From an uncultured Caldilineaceae bacterium (lineage in GTDB: Bacteria; Chloroflexota; Anaerolineae; Caldilineales; Caldilineaceae): a stretch of DNA of 64,000 nucleotides. The notes below the pieces were generated by a model. That model was not told where the DNA came from and searched no databases. It worked only from the letters and a program-made list of their open reading frames with translations. A program made the position numbers and the translations under genes. Positions 43,464 through 52,026 of this stretch are shown in pieces (positions within the stretch are counted from its first letter, which is position 1; each line of letters opens with the position of its first letter). The stretch lies in contig OY282381.1 of assembly GCA_958295915.1 (NCBI GenBank), forward strand, positions 3,804,722 through 3,868,721. The letters run 5' to 3'.

Positions 43464-46400
43464 TCTTGCCCTCCTTGTGTACTCTGACGAATCCTCAGCG
43501 GTTGCTGCGCGCCAGCTTCGGTGTCCTCTATCTCAGCCGACACTTGGTAGATCGTCCCATCCTGCGCGGGATTCCAGGCGAAGATCGCACGATCATCTTC
43601 ACGGACAAGGCGCTGCGCAAAGATGGACAGGTGAGCGAAGGCGTCGTCCGTGGAGACATCCCCCAATTGATACCCGTCGCTCAATTCCAGCAGGCGATGG
43701 AAGAGTTCGGCGCCCAGGCGCAACCGTTCTTCCTGCCCCTCGCGATAGCGGTAGATCAGAGAAGCCTGTCGCTGCAGCCGGCCCAGTCCCTCCGTTTCCC
43801 CTGGCAGGTCGGCTTCGAGCCGAAAGGCGCTCAAGGGCTTCTCTACCCAGAACGCCGTTTCCGTGGGTGTGCGGGGGGTGATGCGTAGCGGTACCACACC
43901 CGGCCGATCGAGCGCCTGGGGTGGAAGGTCTTCAAGACGCGAGATGCCACGGCATAGACGCTCGCAGAGCTCGTCCTGCTTCTCTTTGTCCTGTTCAACG
44001 GGAATGTTTTGGAAAAGACGCAGATGCCGCCCCTGCGCCAAACCAAGGGCGTGAGGCTCACCCGCGATCTCTGCAATCTTCCCCGCCGTCCATTCAAAGA
44101 AGGCGCGGCGTCGGAGTGGTTCCGGATTCACTCCCGCGCTGTCGCGCAGCAGGCGTCGGTCGATCTGCGGATGGGCTTCGAGCGCGGGATCGAAGTGAGC
44201 CAGATCGCGCAATAGTTCTCCCTGTCGTCCGTGCGATACCGGCGAGAAGGCGCGCTCCCAATAGGGAAGCGCATCGCAGTCGTCATGATAGTCCCGACAG
44301 AAGTGGACCCCGAAGAGGATGTAGACCAGAGCGGCGCGCAGCTCGCGCACCGTGATGTGCGTTTCCCCGCGCAGGTGAACCGCCTGCAGCGCGTCGAACA
44401 GCCTCTGCCGGGCTCGGGCGCGCACAGCCGGCGACTCCATGCCAGGGAGTCCGTCCGGGCCGAAAACCCGCGTCGCCCGCCAGACCTCACAATGCTCCTG
44501 GGCCGAACATGTCTGGCACGGTTCCCAAACCGCGGGCGCGTTGTCGCCCCCATAGAGTCGATCCAGCAGACGCTCCAGAAAGCCGGTCTCGATTCTACTC
44601 CGCTCTGGTGTAATGCCGCCGACAAGCGACCGTTGGTTGAGGCTGATAAACCGGATGTGGGATGCCCGGGCGACAGCTTCGTCGCCGAGAAGATCGTAGA
44701 GTGTCTGCGTTAAAGAGGTTTCACCCCGACGAGCTTCCACGTTCTCGATCCATTCCAGCAGCCGACCGTCGTTGATCGCCAGCAGATGCGCAATATCCTC
44801 GCCAGGCGGGCCTTCTTGGAATGGCTCCAGGAATTTGTCCAGAAGTTCATCCGCGGAACGCCCCTTCCAGGCCGCCGATCCGTCCAGATTCATCCGTACC
44901 CTCAGTCCATCATCTATCCGCCCTGCAAGAATGCGTTCCGAGGAGACGCGCTTGCCGCGCGGGCCAAGCCCGAGTCGAGAGGCGAGGCGCTGCAGCAGTG
45001 CCGTCTTGCCATCGCCCGCATTTCCGCACAGGATCACAAGCCGGGCTCGTCGCCGCCGAATAGCGTCATACAGAGCCTCTTCAATACCCGTTTCAACGTA
45101 AGTCTGCGCGGCGAAGTCGGTGTCGAGACCGCGCGTTTCCCGGTTCCCCCATCGAGACCCCGGATAGGACTGTAGCAGAGACCGTAACCACTTCACCTCG
45201 TTGTTACGCCGCTCCGTGGGTGGGACGGGTGGTGTCACATCGGGTGGTGTCACATCGGATGGTGTCACATCGGGAAGGGCCGCCCGCGCGGCAGCGACGG
45301 ATCCGAATCGCTGCCGCGGATCGGGATGCGTCGCCTTGTTCAGGAAATCGGGCAGGATAGCATACGCCTCGCGATCCACGCCTTCCCAGTTCAAGCCCCG
45401 TTCCTTGCCTTGCGCGCCATCGTATAGGAACGGCTTCTTCCCGAAAACCACATGGAAGAAGCTGGCCGCCAGAGCGTAGATGTCGTCCGCAGGAGAAGCC
45501 GTCCGCTTGCCTGGATGGAAGGGTGGGCAATACAGAATGGCGCCAGGGGCAATAATAGGATCCCCTATCTTGGCGACACAATCGTAGTCGATGAGGACAA
45601 GATCGCGCCCCGAAACGATCATATTGCGCGGACTGACGTCGCCGTGCACGAGGCCCTTTCTATGGAGAACATCCAACGCCTCACACATAGCGCGTAGCCA
45701 GCGTAAAGCCAGTGCTTCGCTGGAGCTCTCCTGTTGGTCTTCAGCCAGAAGCGGGAAGACGCCGCTAAAGTCCCGAAGCGGCCCGCCATCGATCCACGTC
45801 ATGAGCGCGATGAAGTCAGTCTCTCTCCATTCCTGCGCCACCTGGAGTATGGCGGATAGGGCTGCATGGCGGCCAAGGTGGGGGCGTGCCAGACGATGAG
45901 ACTTCAGAACCCGCTGGCCTGTTTCCGCATCATGCCCGACTTTGCCGACATACGTCCCCAGCTCCTCTTTCGTGGAGAGGTCGATTTCCACCACCTTGAA
46001 CGCAGTCCCAACGCCGCCGGCCCCAAGGCGCGCGACAATCCTGTATCTATGGTCCCCAAAGGACACCTCCTGACCTTCCGTCCAGAACCGGGCAGGGGGC
46101 GGCGCGGGCAGGGGTACGGGTTCACCTAGCAGTTCGGAAAGCGCTGATTCCAGGTCTTGCACGGTGGCGCGCTGCTCGGGCGCTTCCGCCAAGCCTTTGG
46201 CAAGTGTTTCCCTGATCCGCCGGCTTCTCCCGTCTTCCCGCCCCTGAAACAGTCTGGTCAGACAAGCGCAGAGCGCATACACATCCGAGCGAGGGTCCGC
46301 TGCCCCCAGACCTTGCGCGCGCACCTCAGGCGCAACTGTGCAATCCCATTTTCCCATCGAAGCGCCGACAGAAGCCACAGTGATGTCCGCAGGAATCTTT

Positions 46401-47500
46401 GTGCGCTCAAAGCCGGTCAGGATCGGTGAATTGTCATGCCTGACAAGAATGGTCTCGGGCGTGAGGTTGCGGTGAACGAAACGCTCGACGCCCGTTTCCG
46501 TTTCGTGCAATTCGTCGAGAGCGCGAGCGGCGCCCGGATCCGCCAAATCCGGGCGCGTTTCGTGCAATTCGCCGAGAGCGCGAGCGGCATCCCGAGTAAA
46601 AGACAGACGGTCCGCTATCTTCCACGAAACGTCGGCCGCTCGTTCCTCGATGCAGGGCGCGCTGGGGTCGACCACTGTGAAGAAGTTCATCTCGCCCGCA
46701 TAGCCCGGCGCGTCCTGAAAAGAGTCCCGAATTCGCGGCGCCCAAGCGTGCAGCTGTAGCTTGTGCAGTGCCTCATGTTCTCGGCGGGCTTTGGTTTCAG
46801 CCTTTGTCTCATCACTTGTCTCATCACTGGCGGATAAGTCATAGAGATGCAGGATCACCCGGTCCTGGCTGGTGGAATGAACCCCTTTGTAGACGCGATG
46901 AAACCGTTCCTGTTTGGGCGTCTGAAGTTCCAGGTTGACGTAGCCGGCAAGTCTCCTCAGCGAACCATCTATGGCGACCGCGCTTTTTGGGTCCAAGGCA
47001 TTGGCCAGCCTTTGCGCTTGCGTAGAAGTCAACATGCGTGGGGAATCAAAGCCGATAGCATTTTTCCAATTATTCAGCGTATAGAATCGAACGCCGCGAA
47101 ACTCTTTGTTGTCAAGTTGTTTCACTTTGGCGGATTTTTCGGTCAGCAGGAACGCTCCATTCACATGCGGAAGCTCCGGGATGATTTTTCGGAGGGTCGT
47201 CCCGATCTTGCGAGCCTTGCTCATCACCAATTCCGCCGCCTGTTCCGCTCGATCCGTATGTGAGTGTACCCACTGCGCGCTCCAATGTTTGACCTCAATG
47301 ACCCGAACGCCAGGAGGGCCGATTGCGACAATGTCGATTTCATCGGATTGGAGTTGATGCGTGACGGAGAAAGCCAGATTCGTCAGCAGAATCCATTCAT
47401 CCTTCCCCGGTATCGACACCAGGCGACTATGCACGTGCTCGATGGCCTTGCGTTCGCTCTCATTGGCAAATGACCCACAGGGAACAACGGTTACTCTCAT
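43460..47500 (-). CDS. NERD nuclease / pseudokinase / Ser-Thr kinase / P-loop ATPase (MAD6/PglW-DptF-like)
   Basis: This 1346-residue multidomain protein starts with a NERD nuclease-related domain (~1-135; DEIDIVAIGPPGVRVIEVKH). Next is a degenerate kinase-like domain (~190-450) with HRN in place of HRD and TGFE in place of DFG, hence probably inactive. A second kinase domain (~475-750) has LGAGGVGTAF, HGDVSPRNMIV and LIDYD, with catalytic Asp and Asn present. After a VTPSDVTPPDVTPP linker comes an ATPase with Walker A GNAGDGKTALL (~823), LAINDGRLLEWIENVE and a CxxC-x5-C cluster (CQTCSAQEHC, ~997). PglW of BREX type 2 also joins NERD to a kinase, and DptF supplies a similar ATPase. Start has a GGAGG site. 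It is the first gene of the operon. Confidence 0.85.
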   Translation of the reverse strand: MRVTVVPCGSFANESERKAIEHVHSRLVSIPGKDEWILLTNLAFSVTHQLQSDEIDIVAIGPPGVRVIEVKHWSAQWVHSHTDRAEQAAELVMSKARKIGTTLRKIIPELPHVNGAFLLTEKSAKVKQLDNKEFRGVRFYTLNNWKNAIGFDSPRMLTSTQAQRLANALDPKSAVAIDGSLRRLAGYVNLELQTPKQERFHRVYKGVHSTSQDRVILHLYDLSASDETSDETKAETKARREHEALHKLQLHAWAPRIRDSFQDAPGYAGEMNFFTVVDPSAPCIEERAADVSWKIADRLSFTRDAARALGELHETRPDLADPGAARALDELHETETGVERFVHRNLTPETILVRHDNSPILTGFERTKIPADITVASVGASMGKWDCTVAPEVRAQGLGAADPRSDVYALCACLTRLFQGREDGRSRRIRETLAKGLAEAPEQRATVQDLESALSELLGEPVPLPAPPPARFWTEGQEVSFGDHRYRIVARLGAGGVGTAFKVVEIDLSTKEELGTYVGKVGHDAETGQRVLKSHRLARPHLGRHAALSAILQVAQEWRETDFIALMTWIDGGPLRDFSGVFPLLAEDQQESSSEALALRWLRAMCEALDVLHRKGLVHGDVSPRNMIVSGRDLVLIDYDCVAKIGDPIIAPGAILYCPPFHPGKRTASPADDIYALAASFFHVVFGKKPFLYDGAQGKERGLNWEGVDREAYAILPDFLNKATHPDPRQRFGSVAAARAALPDVTPSDVTPPDVTPPVPPTERRNNEVKWLRSLLQSYPGSRWGNRETRGLDTDFAAQTYVETGIEEALYDAIRRRRARLVILCGNAGDGKTALLQRLASRLGLGPRGKRVSSERILAGRIDDGLRVRMNLDGSAAWKGRSADELLDKFLEPFQEGPPGEDIAHLLAINDGRLLEWIENVEARRGETSLTQTLYDLLGDEAVARASHIRFISLNQRSLVGGITPERSRIETGFLERLLDRLYGGDNAPAVWEPCQTCSAQEHCEVWRATRVFGPDGLPGMESPAVRARARQRLFDALQAVHLRGETHITVRELRAALVYILFGVHFCRDYHDDCDALPYWERAFSPVSHGRQGELLRDLAHFDPALEAHPQIDRRLLRDSAGVNPEPLRRRAFFEWTAGKIAEIAGEPHALGLAQGRHLRLFQNIPVEQDKEKQDELCERLCRGISRLEDLPPQALDRPGVVPLRITPRTPTETAFWVEKPLSAFRLEADLPGETEGLGRLQRQASLIYRYREGQEERLRLGAELFHRLLELSDGYQLGDVSTDDAFAHLSIFAQRLVREDDRAIFAWNPAQDGTIYQVSAEIEDTEAGAQQPLRIRQSTQGGQE
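45228..45275 (-). repeat. Three short direct repeats in the kinase-ATPase linker
   Basis: The 15-bp unit GGTGTCACATCGGGT occurs three times and encodes VTPxD repeats in a proline-rich hinge between the active kinase domain and the ATPase. Copy number could vary by slippage without breaking the frame. Confidence 0.7.
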
Positions 47501-47581
47501 CTTCTTGCCTCCGTTTCAAAACCAGCGGAGATGCATGAGCGACTCCAAGCTGTTTGGGATCGTGCGAATACAGAGTTAAAA

Positions 47582-47610
47582 AATATAATGATCTTTTTGA
47601 TATTTTGCAA
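47582..47610 (-). promoter_or_regulatory. Sigma70-type promoter of the defence operon
   Basis: On the minus strand, TTGCAA (47605-47610) and TATATT (47582-47587) have a 17-bp spacer in an AT-rich stretch, 75-100 bp upstream of the ATG at 47500. Match is moderate at -35 and good at -10. Confidence 0.5.
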
Positions 47611-47813
47611 ATTTTGGGAATGATATACGTAACTGCACAAGGATTGCCCCTTATCAGGATACAGCCCAATCGTGAATTGCCAGAAGATAGAAATGTGAAA
47701 TCATTGCCAATCGTGATGCGCGGGCGTATCCTGATGGTTGATTTGGTCTATAAATGAAGAAAGGGCAATACCAGATAGTTCTGCGCATGGAGTAGGCAAT
47801 TCCTAACTCCCAC

Positions 47814-48182
47814 ATGTTTCAGCTCAAAGCCACACACAAAGTCGCTGTTCGCGCCGGAGAACACACAGCGCTTGGAGACGCATGGCGCGTCGAGAAGATG
47901 AAGCTCTCCAAAAACAAAACACAGATCCGCTACAACGATTTTCTGACACTCGACGGAATCCCCGCAAACGTGTTACACTATCGGCTGGGCAACCGCTCGG
48001 CCCTCGAATGGGTTATCGACCAATACCGCGTTAAGACAGACAAACGCAGCGGCATCGTCAACGACCCCAACCGCGCCGACGACCCGCAGTACATCGTCAG
48101 ACTGATCGGCAAGATCATCAGCGTCAGCCTGGAGACAGTCGAAATTGTAGACAGCTTGCCAGAATTGGATATTGACGCGTAG
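47814..48182 (+). pseudogene. C-terminal remnant of a type ISP restriction-modification enzyme
   Basis: 122 residues match the extreme C-terminus of single-chain type ISP (LlaGI-like) enzymes: VEKMKLSKNKTQIRYNDFLT, YRLGNRSALEWVIDQY, VKTDKRSGIVNDPNRADDPQ and YIVRLIGKIISV. In full enzymes this is the end of the target-recognition part of a ~1500-residue protein with helicase and methyltransferase domains, none of which is here. It has no good ribosome site. It is a truncated remnant lying divergently beside the kinase gene, which marks the site as a defence hotspot. Confidence 0.8.
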
Positions 48183-48203
48183 GGGCGGGTCTTGTGCCCG
48201 CCC
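48183..48203. repeat. Short palindrome (GGGCGGG / CCCGCCC)
   Basis: A 7-bp G/C stem with loop TCTTGTG directly after the restriction-enzyme remnant. Similar to the palindrome at 21166-21191; probably a member of a dispersed family. Confidence 0.5.
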
Positions 48204-48449
48204 ACTCCTGCCCATCACAGGGATCATATCCAATCCTGGGCATTCATTGCGCCGTTGCATCTCTGCGTCTTTGCCTTCAATCTATAGTTTCTGAAACACG
48301 GGATAATAACGGCAACGCTAGGGAACGCAACGCTGGGGAACGCTCGCCGTATTCGCCTCCAAACCGCATCCCAGCGCCAGCGGCGTTCCACGCCTGCGCG
48401 CCGCCTCAGAAACAGCGGAAAGCCGCTATCATTTATACAGCCTCAGCCC
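48204..48449. other. Gene-free stretch before the FG-GAP gene
   Basis: No ORF is supported. A phrase of the type TTGCGCCGTTGCATCTCTGC (near 48248) resembles a phrase near 26340 (TTGCGTCATTGCGCC) and may belong to another dispersed repeat. Confidence 0.35.
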
Positions 48450-51221
48450 ATGACCGCTACCTGGACCACCCACGGATTCGAAAGTTTTCGCCAAGGCGTC
48501 TGCGGCAATGCCGGACAAAATCTGTATGTGTCGCGCGCCGGCGTACTGCAACGCATCCATCAGTACGACCTCAACGGCAATGGCTATCTGGACCTGGTTT
48601 TCTGCAATAGCCAGAATCACTGGGAACGCCCGCCCGCCTATGTCTATCAGGATCCGTTGGGCGGCGGCCATGCCGCCCGCCTGGAACTGCCCTCAGAGGG
48701 AGCGTGGTCGGGCGCGGTCGCCGATCTCAACCGCGACGGCCATGACGATCTGATATTGGGAATGTGGCAAAATGGAATCCGGCAGGACCTCAACGCCATA
48801 CTCTATTACGGCGCGCCCGATGGCCTGAGTGAAAGCCGGCAGCAGCAGTTGCCGGCCCCGCTATGCTCATCCGTGGCCGCCGCTGATTTCAATGGCGATG
48901 GCCGCCCCGATCTGGCTTTCATAAGCCAAGGCGCGCTGCGTATCTTCTATCAGTCCGCATTGGGCTTCGAGCCGCGACGATTCGTCGACCTGGAAATCGA
49001 AGGAGAGCAGCTTGCCGCCGACGATCTGGATGGTGACGGCTATGCCGATCTGATCGTCCGTTCAAGCGCTGGAAAGGTCACCATCTATTGGGGCAGCGCC
49101 GAAGGCATCGACCCGACCCGGGCCACAACCTGTCCTGAGCCTGTCGAAGGGCCAGCCCCCACAGAGTGGGTCGGGCAGGACCCCCCATCCGCAAGTGAGC
49201 CGCACAACGCGGCGCACTATGCGGAACATGTCGAGGACGCAACCCCATTGGCCCGAGTCGTTCACTTGAACGGCGTCCCCTACCTGTTTGTGCCCCAGGA
49301 TCAGAGCGTTTCTCTCCTGCCAGTGGGCTCGGACCGGCGTTTCGCTTCGCCTCTGGTATTGTCTTGCCCACGCGCCATGGCCGTCGCAGTAGGTGATATC
49401 AATGGCGATGGGTACGATGACCTGGCGCTGGCTTGCCGACAGCCCTTTGCAGAGGCTGAATGTTCATGGATCTACTGGGGCAGCGCGCAGGGATTTGACG
49501 AAACGCGCCGCACGCGCCTCAAGAGCCAGCAGGCCTGTGATGTCGCGATCGCAGACCTGACCGGCGACGGCTGCGCTGATGTTATCCTCTGTCAAAGCCA
49601 TACCGAGGCATCATACACCGCCGACTCCCTGATCTATCGCGGCGCGCGCGACGGCGTCGTTCCCGAACCGACCCGATTGCTTTGCCACGATGCGCGCCGG
49701 GTTCTCCTGGCTCAGCCGGCGGCCGATGCGCAGCCGCAGGTGATCTTTGTAAACCATTTCGGCCGCAACCGCCTGGGGAATATCAAGCCCTCAATCTACT
49801 TTGGCGGGCCGGACGGGTTCTCCCCAGAACGACGGCAGGACGTAGCCGGCTGGGGCGCGGTCGAGGCCGTCTGCTGTGACATCAACGATGATGGCTATGT
49901 GGACCTGGTGTTGGCCAATGCCGCCGAAAACTCTGTTGACCGCGATCCGGGCTCCTACGCGCTCCTGAACGGGCCGCATGGCTTTGCCGACGAACCAACC
50001 TGGACACTCCCCACAGCCCGCGCGCATGGCGTCTGCTGTGCCGACATCAACCGCGATGGCTATCTGGATCTGATCTTCTGTGGCTTCGACAACCCCGATC
50101 TCGTGGTTTTCTATGGCGCGGCCGCAACATCTTCGACTGAGCGCAGGACAGCTTTCGACACGGCCAACCCGCAACGCATCCGCATGGAACATGAAGGCAT
50201 CGTCTACAACGAGCCGCGTTGGATCTACCTGGCGGATTTGAATAACAATGGCTGGCTGGATCTCGTGGCGCCCCAGATCGCATACGACCGCAGCTTCATT
50301 CTGTGGGGCGGGCCCAAGGGCTTCAGCATGGAACGCTGCCAGGCGTTGTCTGTCGTGCGTGGCGCGTGCGCCCGCGCGGTAGACCTGACAGGCAACGGAT
50401 ATCTGGACCTCATCATCGGCGGCCATATGCCATCACAGGATGGCCCGCACGATTCCTTTGTCTACATCTACTGGAATGGCCCGCATGGCTTGCGCGAGGA
50501 GCGGCGAACACTCCTGCCGGCCAGCGCCGTCAACGCCATGTCCGTGGCCGACTTCAACAACGATGGCCTGCTGGACCTGTTCATCTGCTCGTATCACGAT
50601 GGCCGCGTGCGCGACATCGACTCGTACATCTACTGGAATCGCGCCGGCCGAGGCTTCGCGGCGGCCGACCGCACGCGGCTGTTTACCCACTCTGCCTCAG
50701 GCTGTGTGGCCGCCGACCTGAACGCCAACGGCTGGATCGATCTGGCTATAGCCAATCATAAGGTGAATGGCGACCATATCGGGCATTCGGCTGTCTGGTG
50801 GAACGGACCTGAGGGCTTCAGCGAAGAGCGGGTGACATGGCTGCCGACGTCGGGGCCGCACGGGATGGTGGCCGTAGGCCCGCATAACATCGCCGACCGT
50901 GGCCCGGAAGAATACTATCTGTCAGCTCCGTTCAAGCTGCCCGCTGACGCCTGTGTGACAGAGATTGCATGGCAGGCGGAGATACCGCCTCAAACCTGGG
51001 TCAAGGCCCAGCTGCGCTTTGCCGACGCGTCAGAAGAACTGGAAGAAGCGACCTGGATGGGTCCCGATGCTGGCGACAGTTGGTTCGAGAATCGCCAAAC
51101 GGTGCGCGCGGAAGAATGCGCCGGCCGCTGGGTTCAGTACAGGTTAGCCTTGGGAGCGTGGAACTCCTGTGGCACGCCGCGCGTAACTGAGGTAAAGGTT
51201 CACTATGGAAAGCCGGCGTAA
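48450..51221 (+). CDS. FG-GAP / VCBS repeat beta-propeller protein
   Basis: 923 residues with about twelve calcium-binding FG-GAP motifs: DLNGNGYLDLVF, DLNRDGHDDLIL, DFNGDGRPDLAF, DLDGDGYADLIV, DINGDGYDDLAL, DLTGDGCADVIL, DINDDGYVDLVL, DINRDGYLDLIF, DLNNNGWLDLVA, DLTGNGYLDLII, DFNNDGLLDLFI and DLNANGWIDLAI. This implies one or two integrin-alpha-like propellers plus a C-terminal beta-sandwich (~820-923). No signal peptide is seen, which is unusual because such proteins are normally extracellular. A non-propeller insert (~225-275) contains PEPVEGP, encoded by the dispersed word CCTGAGCCTGTCGAAGG. No clear ribosome site precedes the ATG. The ligand is unknown. Confidence 0.88.
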   Translation: MTATWTTHGFESFRQGVCGNAGQNLYVSRAGVLQRIHQYDLNGNGYLDLVFCNSQNHWERPPAYVYQDPLGGGHAARLELPSEGAWSGAVADLNRDGHDDLILGMWQNGIRQDLNAILYYGAPDGLSESRQQQLPAPLCSSVAAADFNGDGRPDLAFISQGALRIFYQSALGFEPRRFVDLEIEGEQLAADDLDGDGYADLIVRSSAGKVTIYWGSAEGIDPTRATTCPEPVEGPAPTEWVGQDPPSASEPHNAAHYAEHVEDATPLARVVHLNGVPYLFVPQDQSVSLLPVGSDRRFASPLVLSCPRAMAVAVGDINGDGYDDLALACRQPFAEAECSWIYWGSAQGFDETRRTRLKSQQACDVAIADLTGDGCADVILCQSHTEASYTADSLIYRGARDGVVPEPTRLLCHDARRVLLAQPAADAQPQVIFVNHFGRNRLGNIKPSIYFGGPDGFSPERRQDVAGWGAVEAVCCDINDDGYVDLVLANAAENSVDRDPGSYALLNGPHGFADEPTWTLPTARAHGVCCADINRDGYLDLIFCGFDNPDLVVFYGAAATSSTERRTAFDTANPQRIRMEHEGIVYNEPRWIYLADLNNNGWLDLVAPQIAYDRSFILWGGPKGFSMERCQALSVVRGACARAVDLTGNGYLDLIIGGHMPSQDGPHDSFVYIYWNGPHGLREERRTLLPASAVNAMSVADFNNDGLLDLFICSYHDGRVRDIDSYIYWNRAGRGFAAADRTRLFTHSASGCVAADLNANGWIDLAIANHKVNGDHIGHSAVWWNGPEGFSEERVTWLPTSGPHGMVAVGPHNIADRGPEEYYLSAPFKLPADACVTEIAWQAEIPPQTWVKAQLRFADASEELEEATWMGPDAGDSWFENRQTVRAEECAGRWVQYRLALGAWNSCGTPRVTEVKVHYGKPA

Positions 51222-51259
51222 GGCTCAATATGCCCACGCCGAACATAGGCGCCTTTTGA

Positions 51260-51643
51260 TCAGTTTGCGGGGCACATGAGATCGTCCAAGCTGACATCAA
51301 GCGCTTGAGCGATGGAGGCCAGCGTCCTGATCGAGCCGGCGCGCCTCCCCGTCTCGATTTGAGAGAGGTAAACCGAATTGATATGGGTTGCCGCAGCCAA
51401 CTCGTTTTGGGTCATGCCGCGATATTCACGATACACTTTAATCGGGTTTTTACCGGCCAGAAGATGATCAGCCACTTCGATCGGGAAGGATTCGCTTTCT
51501 TCCCTCTTGGCGCGGTCATAAATCTCTTCATCACTCAACAGCGCTTCGTTGTCCTCTTTCGCCAGGCGTTCATACTCACGCCAGGGAAGTACGGCGAACA
51601 CCGGCTGTCCGGCCTCGTCGAAAATGATCTGCAGGTTGTCCAT
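51260..51643 (-). CDS. XRE-family helix-turn-helix antitoxin/regulator
   Basis: 127 residues. A Phd-like acidic N-terminal part (MDNLQIIFDEAGQPVFAVLP, EDNEALLSDEEIYDRA) is followed by an HTH_3 domain (YREYRGMTQNELAAATHINS, VYLSQIETGRRAGSIRTLAS). It overlaps the toxin-like gene upstream by 68 nt. Such proteins bind their own promoter and neutralise a RelE/HigB-type toxin. Because that toxin looks shortened, this may now be a free-standing regulator. Confidence 0.88.
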   Translation of the reverse strand: MDNLQIIFDEAGQPVFAVLPWREYERLAKEDNEALLSDEEIYDRAKREESESFPIEVADHLLAGKNPIKVYREYRGMTQNELAAATHINSVYLSQIETGRRAGSIRTLASIAQALDVSLDDLMCPAN

Positions 51644-51824
51644 GGTGTTGTTCTCTTAATTGCTTGTAGGCCTGACCGCGTGGGACGATACGCAATATAT
51701 CAATTACGCGGGCTTCATCGTCTCGCTCGAAAACAATCCGAATGCCGCCAACGCGCAGACGAAAACCTTGCCGCCCCTCCAGCGCGGCAATATCGGCATC
51801 CCGCCGGTCGGGATTCTCTGCCAA
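51576..51824 (-). pseudogene. RelE/ParE-type toxin, N-terminally shortened
   Basis: The readable part (ENPDRRDADIAALEGRQGF, RLRVGGIRIVFERDDEARVI, DILRIVPRGQAYK) is the second half of a RelE-like toxin. About 35 N-terminal residues usual in the family are missing; the frame begins at a TTG (LAENPDRRD) right after an AT-rich segment. The C-terminus runs on ~30 residues beyond the normal end (after QAYK), across the antitoxin start. It is probably inactive. Confidence 0.7.
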
Positions 51825-52026
51825 TTTGCCCTATGTTAGTATAGCATATAGCTTTATCTTTATTAAGCATTTTGCTTTAATCTCTGCTCTCTGATTCGGG
51901 AGCGGATACAGGCACGTGTGATCGCGCTGAGATTGAGGGCATAGTGAACGAGATCGAGATCGCTGCCGGCCTATTGTGGGAAGGCCTTGCTTTCATCATG
52001 AACTAATTTTTAAGGAAAGGGCAACG
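51825..52026. other. AT-rich spacer
   Basis: On the minus strand a TATACT box lies near 51840, suitable as a -10 for the toxin-antitoxin genes. No gene is seen. GGCCTATTGTGGGAAGGCC (51969-51987) could form a small hairpin before the next gene. Confidence 0.35.

Noticed and set aside
39769..43487. Long plus-strand ORFs (up to 440 aa) opposite the 600-aa genes
   Set aside because: High-GC antisense frames that mirror the duplicated minus-strand genes; no start signals and no family motifs.
45228..45275. Short direct repeats as a mini-array or regulatory iterons
   Set aside because: They encode an in-frame VTPxD linker between two domains, which explains the repetition.
47554..47757. 67-aa ORF divergent from the kinase gene
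   Set aside because: Non-ATG start without ribosome site and no recognisable family; it overlaps the likely promoter of the defence operon.
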